From Candidatus Ideonella esbjergensis (GTDB lineage: Bacteria; Pseudomonadota; Gammaproteobacteria; Burkholderiales; Burkholderiaceae_C), in NCBI GenBank assembly GCA_016710065.1, contig JADJLP010000001.1, positions 992,001 through 1,056,000 on the forward strand: a stretch of 64,000 nt of DNA, written 5' to 3'. Each line of letters begins with the position of its first letter. The stretch's first letter is position 1. Positions 35,306-43,666 of the stretch are shown here, one piece after another. The notes under the pieces are model-generated. The model was given only the letters and a program-made list of their open reading frames with translations, did not search any database and was not told where the DNA came from. A program made the translations under genes and the position numbers.

Positions 35306-35953
35306 TCAGCGGCTGAGCGTAGCCACGAACTGCGCAACAGCCTCAATGTCGGCATCGGTCAGACGGGCCGCGATGTCACGCATCACATGTGCCTCGTCGT
35401 TGGTGCGGGCCTTGGTCTTGTAGGCTTTCAACTGGTTGGCAATGTAAGCCGGGTGCTGCGAACCGATGGCCGGAGCCAGCGTGGTGGGTGGGCGCTTCAT
35501 GGTGGCTGCCCAATCGTTTTTTCCGGCACCGGTGGGGCCATGGCAACCCTTGCAGGCAGGCACCACGTCCGGTCGTCCCTTGCCCTTGAGGTAAATGGTT
35601 TCGCCCGCGTTCAGCAACTCCTTCTTTCCTTCCGCCTTGGAGGCGACCTGAGTTGAAAAGAAGGCCGCCAGATCCTCAACGTCCTGGTCAGTCAGGGGTT
35701 GGGCCATGGGGCTCATCTGCTCGTTGGCGCGGCGGCCGGCCTTGAAATCATGCAACTGCTTGCTGATGTACTGCGGCAACTGACCGGCGATCTTGGGCCA
35801 CATGTCGGCCGGGCTATTGCCGTCCACACCGTGACAGCCCATGCACACCGCCGCCTTGGTCTTGCCAGCGTCCGCGCTGCCCGCAGCCATGACGGCCGAA
35901 GCACTCGCTGCGGCAACCAGGCCAGCCACCCACACTTTGACCCCAAACCCCAT
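35306..35953 (-). CDS. Cytochrome c4-type diheme protein
   Basis: This is a 215-residue periplasmic protein with a signal peptide (about 1-24, ending VMAA) and two homologous cytochrome c domains. The haem sites are CMGCH (domain 1) and CKGCH (domain 2), each followed by a Met axial ligand region (ANEQMSPMAQPL and EAHVMRDIAARL). Proteins of this type carry electrons from the bc1 complex to terminal oxidases. It is divergent from the oxidase operon that starts at 36191, sharing a 237-nt control region. The start at ATG 35953 has AGGAG 10 nt upstream. Confidence 0.9.
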   Translation of the reverse strand: MGFGVKVWVAGLVAAASASAVMAAGSADAGKTKAAVCMGCHGVDGNSPADMWPKIAGQLPQYISKQLHDFKAGRRANEQMSPMAQPLTDQDVEDLAAFFSTQVASKAEGKKELLNAGETIYLKGKGRPDVVPACKGCHGPTGAGKNDWAATMKRPPTTLAPAIGSQHPAYIANQLKAYKTKARTNDEAHVMRDIAARLTDADIEAVAQFVATLSR

Positions 35954-36190
35954 GGTATGAATCTCCTGGCCGTTGCCTTGTATTGAATTCGGTAAAGCCG
36001 CAGGCGTGATCTGCTGATTGACAAATCGCAATCGCAAAACCCGCACGACGTGCGCCACCAGTTGGCGGCGGTCGCATTTATAGCACCCGATATCCCTGCT
36101 GGCGGCTAGGGCTACAACCTAGCTTTCACCGTGCGAAATGCACGTAACATGCGCCGCGCGACTTGATAACCCGCAATGCGAGGAAAACAA
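35954..36190. other. Divergent control region of cytochrome c4 and the oxidase operon
   Basis: This 237-nt region has no coding sequence. It contains CTAGG-GCTACAA-CCTAG and GTGC-GAAAT-GCAC inverted repeats at about 36107-36156, on the oxidase side. TTGACAAATCGCAA at about 36019 is only a partial match to an FNR-type box. The promoters of both units must lie here, but none can be assigned. Confidence 0.45.
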
Positions 36191-36958
36191 ATGTCACATG
36201 ACGTCGGTACGGCCCATGGCCATGGCGAAGAGGGCCATGCTCACTGGGATTGGAGTGTTTGGCCCTTTGTGGCGAGCTTTGGCATCCTGGCTCTGTCTTT
36301 GGCGTTTTCGCTCCACTACGTTTACCACAGCAGTTTCGCGGCCGTGATCACGCTGGGCATTGGCTTGATTCTGGTCATCGCCGGTGTGGCGGGCTGGACC
36401 AGCGAGGCCATGGGGCAGGGTGAGGGCATGTCGTATGGCGCGATGGGCTGGTTCATCCTGGCCGAGGCCATGATCTTCTTGTCGTTGTTCGCCATGTATT
36501 GGTTCTCGCGTCTGGAGGCCGGCTCCTGGCCCCCCGCGAACACGCCCCACATTTCCAAGATCCTGCCGTTGGTGATGACGGTGATTCTGGTGTCTTCGTC
36601 GTTCACCATCCACCACGCCGAGGCGCTGTTGCACGGCGGCAATCTGGCCGGCTTCCGCACCTGGCTGCTGGTCACCGTGGTGCTGGGCGCAGCCTTCCTG
36701 GGCATGTCGATGTACGAGTGGAACCACCTGATGCACGGTGGCTTCAACATCGGCACCAACATCTACGCCACCAGCTTCTATTCCATCACCGGCCTGCACG
36801 CCAGTCACGTGATCGTTGGCTTGTCCATCTTCCTGGCGGGCCTGCCCTCGGCCATGAAGGGCACGGCCTCGCTGGGCTTCTGGCGCACGGCAGGCCTGTA
36901 CTGGCACTTCGTGGACATCATCTGGTTCTTCGTGGTTTCGCAGATCTATTTCTGGTGA
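36191..36958 (+). CDS. Cytochrome c oxidase subunit III family protein
   Basis: This is a 255-residue membrane protein with about seven helices. A His-rich N-terminus (AHGHGEEGHAHWDW) is followed by the COX3 pattern: GWFILAEAMIFLSLFAMYW, SSFTIHHAEALL, EWNHLM and the end FYSITGLHASHVIVGL then GLYWHFVDIIWFFVV. It is the first gene of a four-gene operon (III, SCO, II, I), an order unlike the usual II-I-CtaG-III. The ATG at 36191 has GAGGAAA just upstream. The protein stabilises subunit I and the proton uptake path. Confidence 0.9.
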   Translation: MSHDVGTAHGHGEEGHAHWDWSVWPFVASFGILALSLAFSLHYVYHSSFAAVITLGIGLILVIAGVAGWTSEAMGQGEGMSYGAMGWFILAEAMIFLSLFAMYWFSRLEAGSWPPANTPHISKILPLVMTVILVSSSFTIHHAEALLHGGNLAGFRTWLLVTVVLGAAFLGMSMYEWNHLMHGGFNIGTNIYATSFYSITGLHASHVIVGLSIFLAGLPSAMKGTASLGFWRTAGLYWHFVDIIWFFVVSQIYFW

Positions 36959-36993
36959 TCCACCGTCAGCGGGCCTCTTCTTTTCACAGCGTC

Positions 36994-37833
36994 ATGATCG
37001 TTGCTCTCGGTCTGCTGCTGGTGCTGCTCATGGGTCAGGCCCATGCGGCAGGCAAGCCACCGACGGCCAACAACAGCAGCTTTGACCCGGCGATCATGAA
37101 GATCGAGGAGTCCAACTTCCTGGGGCAGCGACTGGGCCCGGGTACCGAGTTTCGTGACGAGACAGGCAAGCGTTTTGCGCTGTCGGACGTGCTGGGCAAG
37201 CCGGTCATCCTGGTGCTGTCGTACTTTGATTGCGATGGCTCTTGCCCAGCGGTGAACCAGAGTTTGGCCAATGCACTGGCCGAGGTGCGCCGCTTCAAGC
37301 TGGGGCGCGACTACCGGGTGCTGACTGTCTCCTTCGACCGTGCCGACACCGACCAGACGGCCACCAACTTCGTGAGCAAGATGCGCAACCTGCCGGCCGA
37401 TTTCAGAGATGGCTGGCGCTTTGCGGTGTTGGGCGACCCCTCGCCCCAGGCCCCCGAGACCTTTGCCAAGGTCGTGGGCTTTCAGTTTTTCTGGTCGCGC
37501 ATCGACAAGATGTTCGTGCACCCGAACGTGGCGGTGTTCCTCACGCCCGAGGGCCGGGTGGCGCGCTACATCTACGGTACGCGCATGGACGCCAAGACGG
37601 TGGAACTGGCCCTGATCGACGCCGACTGGGGCCGCATCAGCGAATCGGCCACCTCGGCCTTCGACATGATCACCGGCGCCTGCTACAGCTACAACTATTC
37701 CGAAGGCCGCTATCAACCCAACTACGCGCTGTTCGCCGGCGTGGGGTCCTTGCTGTTGGGGCTGAGCTTGATGGGCCTGGGTGTCTTTGCATATCGACGA
37801 AAACTGGCTAGGAGAACAGTGGATGCACTCTGA
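36994..37833 (+). CDS. SCO/SenC-family protein with C-terminal membrane anchor
   Basis: This 279-residue protein has an N-terminal signal helix (MIVALGLLLVLLMGQAHA), then a SCO-like thioredoxin fold with the copper motif CDGSC (Cys80 and Cys84) and a candidate third ligand His176 in FVHPNVAV. It ends in an extra C-terminal membrane helix (about 250-270) with a basic tail, which classical SCO proteins lack. It lies between subunits III and II and overlaps the subunit II start by 11 nt, so it is very likely the CuA-loading chaperone dedicated to this oxidase. Confidence 0.85.
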   Translation: MIVALGLLLVLLMGQAHAAGKPPTANNSSFDPAIMKIEESNFLGQRLGPGTEFRDETGKRFALSDVLGKPVILVLSYFDCDGSCPAVNQSLANALAEVRRFKLGRDYRVLTVSFDRADTDQTATNFVSKMRNLPADFRDGWRFAVLGDPSPQAPETFAKVVGFQFFWSRIDKMFVHPNVAVFLTPEGRVARYIYGTRMDAKTVELALIDADWGRISESATSAFDMITGACYSYNYSEGRYQPNYALFAGVGSLLLGLSLMGLGVFAYRRKLARRTVDAL

Positions 37834-38587
37834 TCAAAACACGCCAAGAAGGCGCAACCGCCCGGCCGCTTGGGCTGGCTGGCTGGCTGCGTTGGCCACA
37901 CCGGCCATGGCCTATGAGCCCGCGACGGCAGCCAAAGGCGTGGTGAACGACCCCGCTGCGGGCTGGGATCACCTCTGGCACGAGGTCATCGTCGACATCA
38001 CCGTCATTGGCATCATCTTTGCGCTGGTCATGGCCTGGTTCCTGGTCAAGTACCGCGCCAAGGCCCCGGGCGAAGTGGGCACGGCCAAGCCACTGAGCCT
38101 GGCAGGCGCCATTGGCTGGGCGGTGATTCCCATCTTCGTGTTCCTGTCGGACGACCTGTACGTGGCGGCCAACGGCTGGAAGCTGTGGAACGACTACCGC
38201 GACGTGCCGGCCGACCGCATGGAAGTGAAGCTCGAATCGGGCATGTACAGCTGGGACTACACCTATGCCAACGGCGTGCAGAGCCAGAACGAGCTGCGCG
38301 TGCCGGTGGGCAAGCCCGTGCTGCTGCGCATGACCAGCCGGGACACGCTGCACAGCCACTACATCCCCGACTTCCGGGTGAAGGAAGACTCGATGCCCGG
38401 TCGCGTGACCTACATCTGGTTCCTGCCCAAGGCTGCCGGTGAGCACGTCGTGACCTGCGCCGAGTACTGCGGCGTCGAACATTCCTACATGGCCGGCAAG
38501 ATCATCGCGATGCCGCCGGCTGAATTCAACGCGTGGCTCGACAAAGAAGCCGCCAAGCTTGCCCAGGCAGGCAAACCCGCTGCTTGA
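37823..38587 (+). CDS. Cytochrome c oxidase subunit II with CuA site
   Basis: This is a 254-residue protein with a signal-like start, two membrane helices (about 50-72 and 90-112) and a periplasmic cupredoxin domain. CuA ligands are visible: His177 (DTLHSHYIP), Cys212, Cys216, His220 and Met223 in CAEYCGVEHSYM. The aromatic WDYTYANG matches the electron entry patch. It accepts electrons from a cytochrome c, plausibly the diheme protein encoded divergently. There is no fused cytochrome c domain. The ATG at 37823 follows GGAGAA. Confidence 0.92.
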   Translation: MHSDQNTPRRRNRPAAWAGWLAALATPAMAYEPATAAKGVVNDPAAGWDHLWHEVIVDITVIGIIFALVMAWFLVKYRAKAPGEVGTAKPLSLAGAIGWAVIPIFVFLSDDLYVAANGWKLWNDYRDVPADRMEVKLESGMYSWDYTYANGVQSQNELRVPVGKPVLLRMTSRDTLHSHYIPDFRVKEDSMPGRVTYIWFLPKAAGEHVVTCAEYCGVEHSYMAGKIIAMPPAEFNAWLDKEAAKLAQAGKPAA

Positions 38588-38597
38588 GGAAGGCACC

Positions 38598-40175
38598 ATG
38601 AGTTTCAACGCTAAAGAGTGGCTGTTCACCACCGACCACAAGCGGGTCGGGGTGTTGTACCTGATCGGCTCCATCGCCGCCTTCATCGTGGCCGGCATTG
38701 CGGCCATGCTGATGCGCATCGAGCTGTCCACCATCGGCCCCACCATCACCAGCAACCCCACGCAGTACAACGTCTGGCTGTATGCGCACGGGGCGGTGAT
38801 GATCCTGGGCTTCCAGATCCCGGCGCTCACCGGCTTCTTTGCCAACTACTGCATCCCGCTGATGATTGGCGCGAAAGACGTGGCCTTCCCACGCGTCAAC
38901 GCCCTGTCGGTGTGGCTGTTCTATGTGGGCATCATCCTGGCGCTGCTCACCTTCGTGGTGCCCGATCCCCCTGATGTGATGTGGACGGCCTACCCGCCTT
39001 ACTCCACCATCACCAGCGGCAATACGGCGCTCTACACCTTCACGGTGCTGATCCTGGGCTTCGCGTCCATCATCGGCGGTGTGAACTTCCTGACCACGGT
39101 GGCCTACATGCGCGCCCCGGGCCTGAAGTGGAGCAACCTCAACATCTTCGTCTGGTGCACGCTGGGTGCCTTTGTGCTGCAGCTGATCTTTGTGCCTGTG
39201 CTGGGCACGGCCGTCACGCTGATCAGCTTCGACAAATACCTGGGCACGCATTTCTTCGACCCCTCGCGAGGGGGTGATGTGCTCACCTACCAGAACCTGT
39301 TCTGGTTCTATTCGCACCCGGCGGTGTACGTGATCTTCCTTCCCTTCATCGGCGTGGTGTTCGAGATCGTGGCCACCTTCGCCAAGAACCGGGTTTTCAA
39401 CCACAAGGTGGCGCTGTGGGGTGGCGTGGGCGGCATCGTCATCCTCTCGGGCGAGGTGTGGGTGCACCACCTCTACGTCTCGGGCATGGCCGACTGGATC
39501 CGCATTGGCCAGATGATCACCACGCTGATGATCTCGGTGCCGGTGGGCTTGCTGGTCATCAGTCTGGCGGGCACGCTGTACAAGGGCGCCATCACCTTCC
39601 AGACACCCATGCTGTACGCGCTGGGGGTGCTGTTCCTGTTCCTGATTGGGGGCCTCACTGGGATACCCCTGGCCGTCACCTCGCTCACCTTGGCAGTGTC
39701 CGACACCTATTACGTGGTGGGCCACTTCCACTATGTGATGGCGGTGGCCGGCACTTTCGCCATCTTCGGTGGTGTGTACTACTGGTTCCCCAAGGTCACG
39801 GGGCGCATGTACAACGAGTTCTGGGGCAAGCTGGGCTTCTGGATCACCTTCGTGGGCGTGAACATCGTCTTCTGGATCATGATGACCATCGGCGTGAAGG
39901 GCATGCCGCGCCGCTACTACGATTACTCGCAGTTCCCGCAGTTCGAGTCGGCGCACCAGGTGATGACCGGCGGTGCTGTCATCCTCGGCATCGGCTTCTT
40001 CATCGCGGTGCTGAACTGGATCATCGGTGCCATGAAGGGTCCGGCCGCCGGCAACAACCCCTGGGAGTCGCAATCGCTGGAGTGGACCACGGTGTCGCCG
40101 CCGCCGCACGGCAACTGGCCAACGCCCCCCAGCGTGGCCGAAGACTGGACGCCCTACAGCTACGAAAAGCGCTGA
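38598..40175 (+). CDS. Cytochrome c oxidase subunit I, A-type with atypical proton-channel residues
   Basis: This 525-residue protein has 12 helices. CuB ligands are His240, His290 and His291 with the cross-linked Tyr244 (FYSHPAVY), and helix X has GHFHYVM for the haems. The D-channel Asp region NYCIPLMIGAKD is present. The usual Glu of HPEVY is Ala, and the K-channel Lys (PTGIK) is replaced by Leu (PVGLL). It is therefore a haem-copper oxidase of the A superfamily but not the standard A1 pattern. It is the last gene of the operon III-SCO-II-I and is followed by a strong terminator. Confidence 0.92.
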   Translation: MSFNAKEWLFTTDHKRVGVLYLIGSIAAFIVAGIAAMLMRIELSTIGPTITSNPTQYNVWLYAHGAVMILGFQIPALTGFFANYCIPLMIGAKDVAFPRVNALSVWLFYVGIILALLTFVVPDPPDVMWTAYPPYSTITSGNTALYTFTVLILGFASIIGGVNFLTTVAYMRAPGLKWSNLNIFVWCTLGAFVLQLIFVPVLGTAVTLISFDKYLGTHFFDPSRGGDVLTYQNLFWFYSHPAVYVIFLPFIGVVFEIVATFAKNRVFNHKVALWGGVGGIVILSGEVWVHHLYVSGMADWIRIGQMITTLMISVPVGLLVISLAGTLYKGAITFQTPMLYALGVLFLFLIGGLTGIPLAVTSLTLAVSDTYYVVGHFHYVMAVAGTFAIFGGVYYWFPKVTGRMYNEFWGKLGFWITFVGVNIVFWIMMTIGVKGMPRRYYDYSQFPQFESAHQVMTGGAVILGIGFFIAVLNWIIGAMKGPAAGNNPWESQSLEWTTVSPPPHGNWPTPPSVAEDWTPYSYEKR

Positions 40176-40196
40176 GCTGCGCTGGCGTGAACCTGC

Positions 40197-40222
40197 GGGG
40201 CGAGCATGGCTCGCCCCTTTTT
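40197..40222 (+). terminator. Rho-independent terminator after subunit I
   Basis: GGGGCGAGC / GCTCGCCCC is a perfect 9-bp stem with an ATG loop and is followed by TTTTT. It lies 21 nt after the subunit I stop and just before the next SCO gene, so it may fully or partly separate that gene from the operon. Confidence 0.9.
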
Positions 40223-40247
40223 ATTTCTTGCACACTTTCTTGCGCAC

Positions 40248-40880
40248 ATGGCTGCATCTCCTCTCGCACGTCGCTTGTTTCTGCTGGGCGTGGGCACCGC
40301 GTTGGCCGGCGCCGGCCTGATCTGGAAGAACGTGCGCCGGCGCGACAGCGCCGAGGCCCTCGCCACACCGCCCGCCATGAAGACCGTGACCGAGGTGAAC
40401 GACCAGTTCGCCGTGCCGGAGTTTGAGGGGCGCAACCTGGCGGGGGTGGTGAACCGGGGCAGCCTGATGGGCCGCTGGAGCATGGTGTTCTTCGGCTACA
40501 CCCAATGCCCGGATGTGTGCCCTACTGCACTGACGCTGATGGCTGAGATGGCCAGGCGTTTGTCGCCGGCCGAGCGGCCCCAGGTGCTGTTCATTTCCAT
40601 CGACCCCCAACGCGACACGCCAGAACTGCTGGCCGCCTACATTCCGTCGTTCGATGCCAGCTTCGTGGGGGCCGCCGGCACCGACGAATCGCTGGCGGCG
40701 CTGGTCAAGCACCTGGGCGTCATGTACCAGCGCAACCCAGAATCCAAGCCCGGCATCTACACAGTCGACCACACAGCGGCGATGTTCCTGATCGACCCGC
40801 AGGCGCGGCTCAAGGCCCTGTTCTCACCGCCGCACGATCTGGAAGCGATGCTGGCCGACTACCGCCGCCTCACCCATTGA
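40248..40880 (+). CDS. SCO1/SenC-family copper chaperone
   Basis: This is a 210-residue protein with an N-terminal anchor or signal (RRLFLLGVGTALAGAGLIW), then the SCO fold with CPDVC (Cys87 and Cys91) after MVFFGYTQ and the His ligand in YTVDHTAAMF. The frame extends to an ATG at 40206, but that codon lies in the loop of a terminator hairpin, so the ATG at 40248 is chosen. Only 25 nt separate the terminator from this start. Its end meets the end of the divergent oxidase-like gene with a 1-nt gap. It may serve either oxidase. Confidence 0.85.
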   Translation: MAASPLARRLFLLGVGTALAGAGLIWKNVRRRDSAEALATPPAMKTVTEVNDQFAVPEFEGRNLAGVVNRGSLMGRWSMVFFGYTQCPDVCPTALTLMAEMARRLSPAERPQVLFISIDPQRDTPELLAAYIPSFDASFVGAAGTDESLAALVKHLGVMYQRNPESKPGIYTVDHTAAMFLIDPQARLKALFSPPHDLEAMLADYRRLTH

Positions 40881-40881
40881 C

Positions 40882-42243
40882 CTATCCCCGCTGGCGCATG
40901 GCCCGCAGGCACACCAGCACGAACATCACGCCGCCAGCCACGGCGATCAGGCCGCCCAGGCCCATCATGCCCATGCCCAGTTTCTGTGGCAGCGAGACCA
41001 GCACTTGCTCGGCGCCGGCCACCTTGCGCTGCACGCCGTAGCCGCCCGACCAGGCCAGGCCCAGGATGTGGGTGAGCTGCCCGCCACCGTAGACCCAGGG
41101 CTGCCAACGCGCCATGCGGCCATCGGCCTCGCCAAAGCCCAGGCGCGGCAGCAGCACATAGCTCAGGCCCATGAAGGCCAGCGTCACGCCCACGATGGAG
41201 CCGTGGTAATGCGCCGGCACCACCACGTTGATGCTGCGGATCATGAAGGCCAGCACGCCGCCCACGCTGAACAAAAGTACAGAGGCCAGCAGGGCCGAGC
41301 TTGCTGGGCTGGGCGCCTGGCGCCACACACGGGGCAGCACGGCCAGTGCCAGGGCCACCAGCGGCAGGCTCAGCACATGGCCGTGGCGCATCAGGTCGGC
41401 AAAGGCCTTCACGTGCTCGCCCGTGCCCGCCGGCCATACCACGTAGATCGCCGGTACGGCCAGCAGCGGCAGCGTCGCCAGCATGAACAGGCGTTGCACC
41501 GTGGTGCCGCGCGCGCGGGTGGGCGCGCCCACCGCACCGGCCAGCCACAGCCAGGCCACGCTGGCCAGCAACGCGTGCTGGAACTGCAGCGTGTGGCCTG
41601 GGCCCCAGAACATCACCTCGTAGTGCGCCACGCCCGCACCGCTGGGCTGCTGCAGGCTCGTCCATCCCAGTGCCACCCATGCGCTGGCGCCGGCCAGCGC
41701 GCTCAGCATGACACCGCAGTGCAGCGCCTTGGCCTCGGCCTGAGTGCTCGCTGTGCCCCAGCCCCACACCAGGGTGCGCAGGATGGCCAGGCCAAAGCCC
41801 AGGCCACACAGGCCCAGACCCAGCATGAAGACGGGCTGATCGAGGATGGGGATGTAGTTGTTCAGCAGCGGTTGGGCGTTTGGCAGGAACGGCGACGCCG
41901 CCATCGCCAGCGTGCCGGCGCTGGCCAGGCCCCAGGCCAGCCAGCCCAGGCCCACCCAGCGCGGTGCTGTGGCCAGGCTCCAAACCGCGCCGGCAAAGGC
42001 CATGAACCAGATCAGCACCGACAGGTCCACATGCACCACCAGCGCGGCCCGGAACAGGTCGCGCAACGGAAAGACGGTGGAGACACCGGGCGTGCGCGAC
42101 AGCACCAGCACGATGGCCAGCACACCCGAGCCTATGAGCGCGGCCACGCCCAGCCACAGGTAGGCACGTGCAAGTTGGTGGCTGGGGCCGGGTGCGACGT
42201 CCAGTCGCCAGGTGGAGGGGGCGTCTACGCGGGAAGGGGTCAT
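40882..42243 (-). CDS. Divergent haem-copper-oxidase subunit I-like protein
   Basis: This 453-residue protein has about 12 helices. The likely low-spin haem ligand is His71 (VVHVDLSVLIWF), with further His at 217 and 223 (MFWGPGHTLQFQH), 277, 287 and 289 (EHVKAFADLMRHGH), and 345 and 347 (VVPAHYHGS, the helix X position). The normal HH pair of helix VII is replaced by HGH, and position +4 from His217 is Phe, where A-type oxidases have the cross-linked Tyr. It is encoded with a helix-only subunit II. Genomes often label relatives cbb3-type subunit I, but the motif pattern is not that of CcoN. The substrate, oxygen or nitric oxide, cannot be told from sequence. Confidence 0.78.
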   Translation of the reverse strand: MTPSRVDAPSTWRLDVAPGPSHQLARAYLWLGVAALIGSGVLAIVLVLSRTPGVSTVFPLRDLFRAALVVHVDLSVLIWFMAFAGAVWSLATAPRWVGLGWLAWGLASAGTLAMAASPFLPNAQPLLNNYIPILDQPVFMLGLGLCGLGFGLAILRTLVWGWGTASTQAEAKALHCGVMLSALAGASAWVALGWTSLQQPSGAGVAHYEVMFWGPGHTLQFQHALLASVAWLWLAGAVGAPTRARGTTVQRLFMLATLPLLAVPAIYVVWPAGTGEHVKAFADLMRHGHVLSLPLVALALAVLPRVWRQAPSPASSALLASVLLFSVGGVLAFMIRSINVVVPAHYHGSIVGVTLAFMGLSYVLLPRLGFGEADGRMARWQPWVYGGGQLTHILGLAWSGGYGVQRKVAGAEQVLVSLPQKLGMGMMGLGGLIAVAGGVMFVLVCLRAMRQRG

Positions 42244-42328
42244 GCTCGGGCCCAGGCCTGCGCGGGGCAGGCGCCAGTTTCAATAGCCGCGCAGTCTAGC
42301 AACCGGGGAAGGGCGGCGGCAGGCAGGC

Positions 42329-42682
42329 TCAGGTCACCAGACCCCTGATGGAGGCGAAGCCCATGCCAGAGACGATCAGGAAGGGCACCAGCGTCCAAAC
42401 CATTTCTACCGCCAGGCTGGCGTGGAAGTGGGTCTGCGAAACACCGGCTTCGCGCCGGTGGCGAATGACCGCCAAGAACATCAGCAGGGACACCAGCAGG
42501 AAAATGGCGATGCACACCACCAGCAAGCCCTGGTGCAGGCCCACGCCCTGGTGGCCGGCTCGCAACGGCACCATTTCCGCCAAGCCTTGCGCCCCCACGC
42601 CCGCCGCGCACAGGCCGGTAACGAGGGTAAGGCTGCGGGCCACAAGGGCAAGACCGGTACGGGGGTTCAAGGGCGTCTCCAC
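42329..42682 (-). CDS. Subunit II-like protein consisting of membrane helices only
   Basis: The protein has about 117 residues from a GTG at 42682; the frame is open to a TTG at 42718 and the start is uncertain. It has a signal-like first helix and two helices joined by IRHRREAGVSQTHFHASLAVE. It reads like the membrane hairpin of cytochrome oxidase subunit II (LHQGLLVVCIAIFLLVSLLMF, then EMVWTLVPFLIVSGMGF) and stops there. The cupredoxin domain and all CuA ligands are missing, and no stop or shift suggests a recent truncation. It precedes the subunit I-like gene by 85 nt on the same strand, so they probably form one complex. Confidence 0.75.
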   Translation of the reverse strand: METPLNPRTGLALVARSLTLVTGLCAAGVGAQGLAEMVPLRAGHQGVGLHQGLLVVCIAIFLLVSLLMFLAVIRHRREAGVSQTHFHASLAVEMVWTLVPFLIVSGMGFASIRGLVT

Positions 42683-42732
42683 GGGCTGAGGGCTGGCGCT
42701 GCCCGGTGGAGCGCACAACTGGTTCGGTGGAA

Positions 42733-43644
42733 TCAGTCAGCTTTGCCCTGCCTGGGTTTGCGAAGTATCAATTTCATCTCATCCAGCCCGATCACGGTAT
42801 TGGGGGAGACGCGCGGACCGGGCTCGGGCTTCTGGAAGGCATGGCCGTACACCAGCTCGAAATCCAACGCGATGCGGCCATCTGGCCCGGCCCTCTCCGC
42901 CAACGCTGCCAACAACCGTCGATGCCAGCGCGGCGTGCGCAGGCCGAGCGAGCGGGCCGGATCTGCATTGCCGCCCAATGTGCGCAGTTCCACCAACAGG
43001 GCCTCGGGCGTGGCCCAGGTCAGGCGCAGCGTTTCCTGGTCCATCACAGGGTCGGCCAGGCCTGCTTCCACCATCATGTCGCCCAGGTCGTGCATATCCA
43101 CCATGGGGGCCATGGCCGAACCCCAGCCGACATCGCGGTAAAGCGCGCGCAGTTGGCCCAATGTGCCAGGCCCCAGCGTGCTGAACATTAAAAAGCCCTC
43201 GGGCGACAAGGCCTGGCGCCACTGCCGCAGCGCCGCTGGAGGGTCGACCTCCCAGTGCAGGCCCATGGCCGACCAGACCATGTCGAAGCTGGCGGCTGGC
43301 ACCGCCGCTGCTGCCACCTCGGCCACGCTGCGGCGGCCGGGCAGCAGGCGCTGCCACCAGCCCTGGTGCTGGGCGGTGGCGGGCTCTCCAGGGAGCAGCA
43401 AGCGGCTGTGCTGGGCTTGTGGCAAGGCCTGGGTCAGCACCTCGGCGGAGCCACCGGCGCGGCCCGACCAGTCCAGCACACGCAGTGGCAGCTGCCTGAT
43501 CAGCACCAGCCGTTCGGCCATGCGGCGGGCGGATTCGGCGTGCAGCCATGGGGCCTCGGTCTGGGCGGCCAGCCGAAGCCGGGTGCGGCGCGCGGCTGCG
43601 GGGTCGAGGGTGCGCGTGGTGGCGTGCGGGACAGAGGCGGTCAT
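42733..43644 (-). CDS. bioC: BioC-like malonyl-ACP O-methyltransferase
   Basis: This is a class I SAM-dependent methyltransferase of about 303 residues. Motif I is VLDWSGRAGGSAEVL, weaker than the usual DxGxGxG, and the later motifs are FDMVWSAMGLHWEVDP and LSPEGFLMFSTLGPGTLGQLR, which are typical of BioC. BioC methylates the malonyl-ACP carboxylate to start biotin pimeloyl synthesis. The frame starts at ATG 43668, and ATG 43644 gives the more usual N-terminus. It diverges from comF, with the start codons about on top of each other. A more general methyltransferase role is possible since no other bio gene is near. Confidence 0.75.
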   Translation of the reverse strand: MTASVPHATTRTLDPAAARRTRLRLAAQTEAPWLHAESARRMAERLVLIRQLPLRVLDWSGRAGGSAEVLTQALPQAQHSRLLLPGEPATAQHQGWWQRLLPGRRSVAEVAAAAVPAASFDMVWSAMGLHWEVDPPAALRQWRQALSPEGFLMFSTLGPGTLGQLRALYRDVGWGSAMAPMVDMHDLGDMMVEAGLADPVMDQETLRLTWATPEALLVELRTLGGNADPARSLGLRTPRWHRRLLAALAERAGPDGRIALDFELVYGHAFQKPEPGPRVSPNTVIGLDEMKLILRKPRQGKAD

Positions 43645-43666
43645 GGCGGCGCAGTATATTGAGCCC

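Noticed and set aside
36016..36035. FNR-type binding site upstream of the oxidase operon
   Set aside because: TTGAC-N4-CGCAA matches only one half-site well; too weak to claim oxygen control.
40206..40880. SCO gene starting at ATG 40206
   Set aside because: That ATG is the loop of a perfect terminator hairpin; the ATG at 40248 gives a normal anchor sequence.
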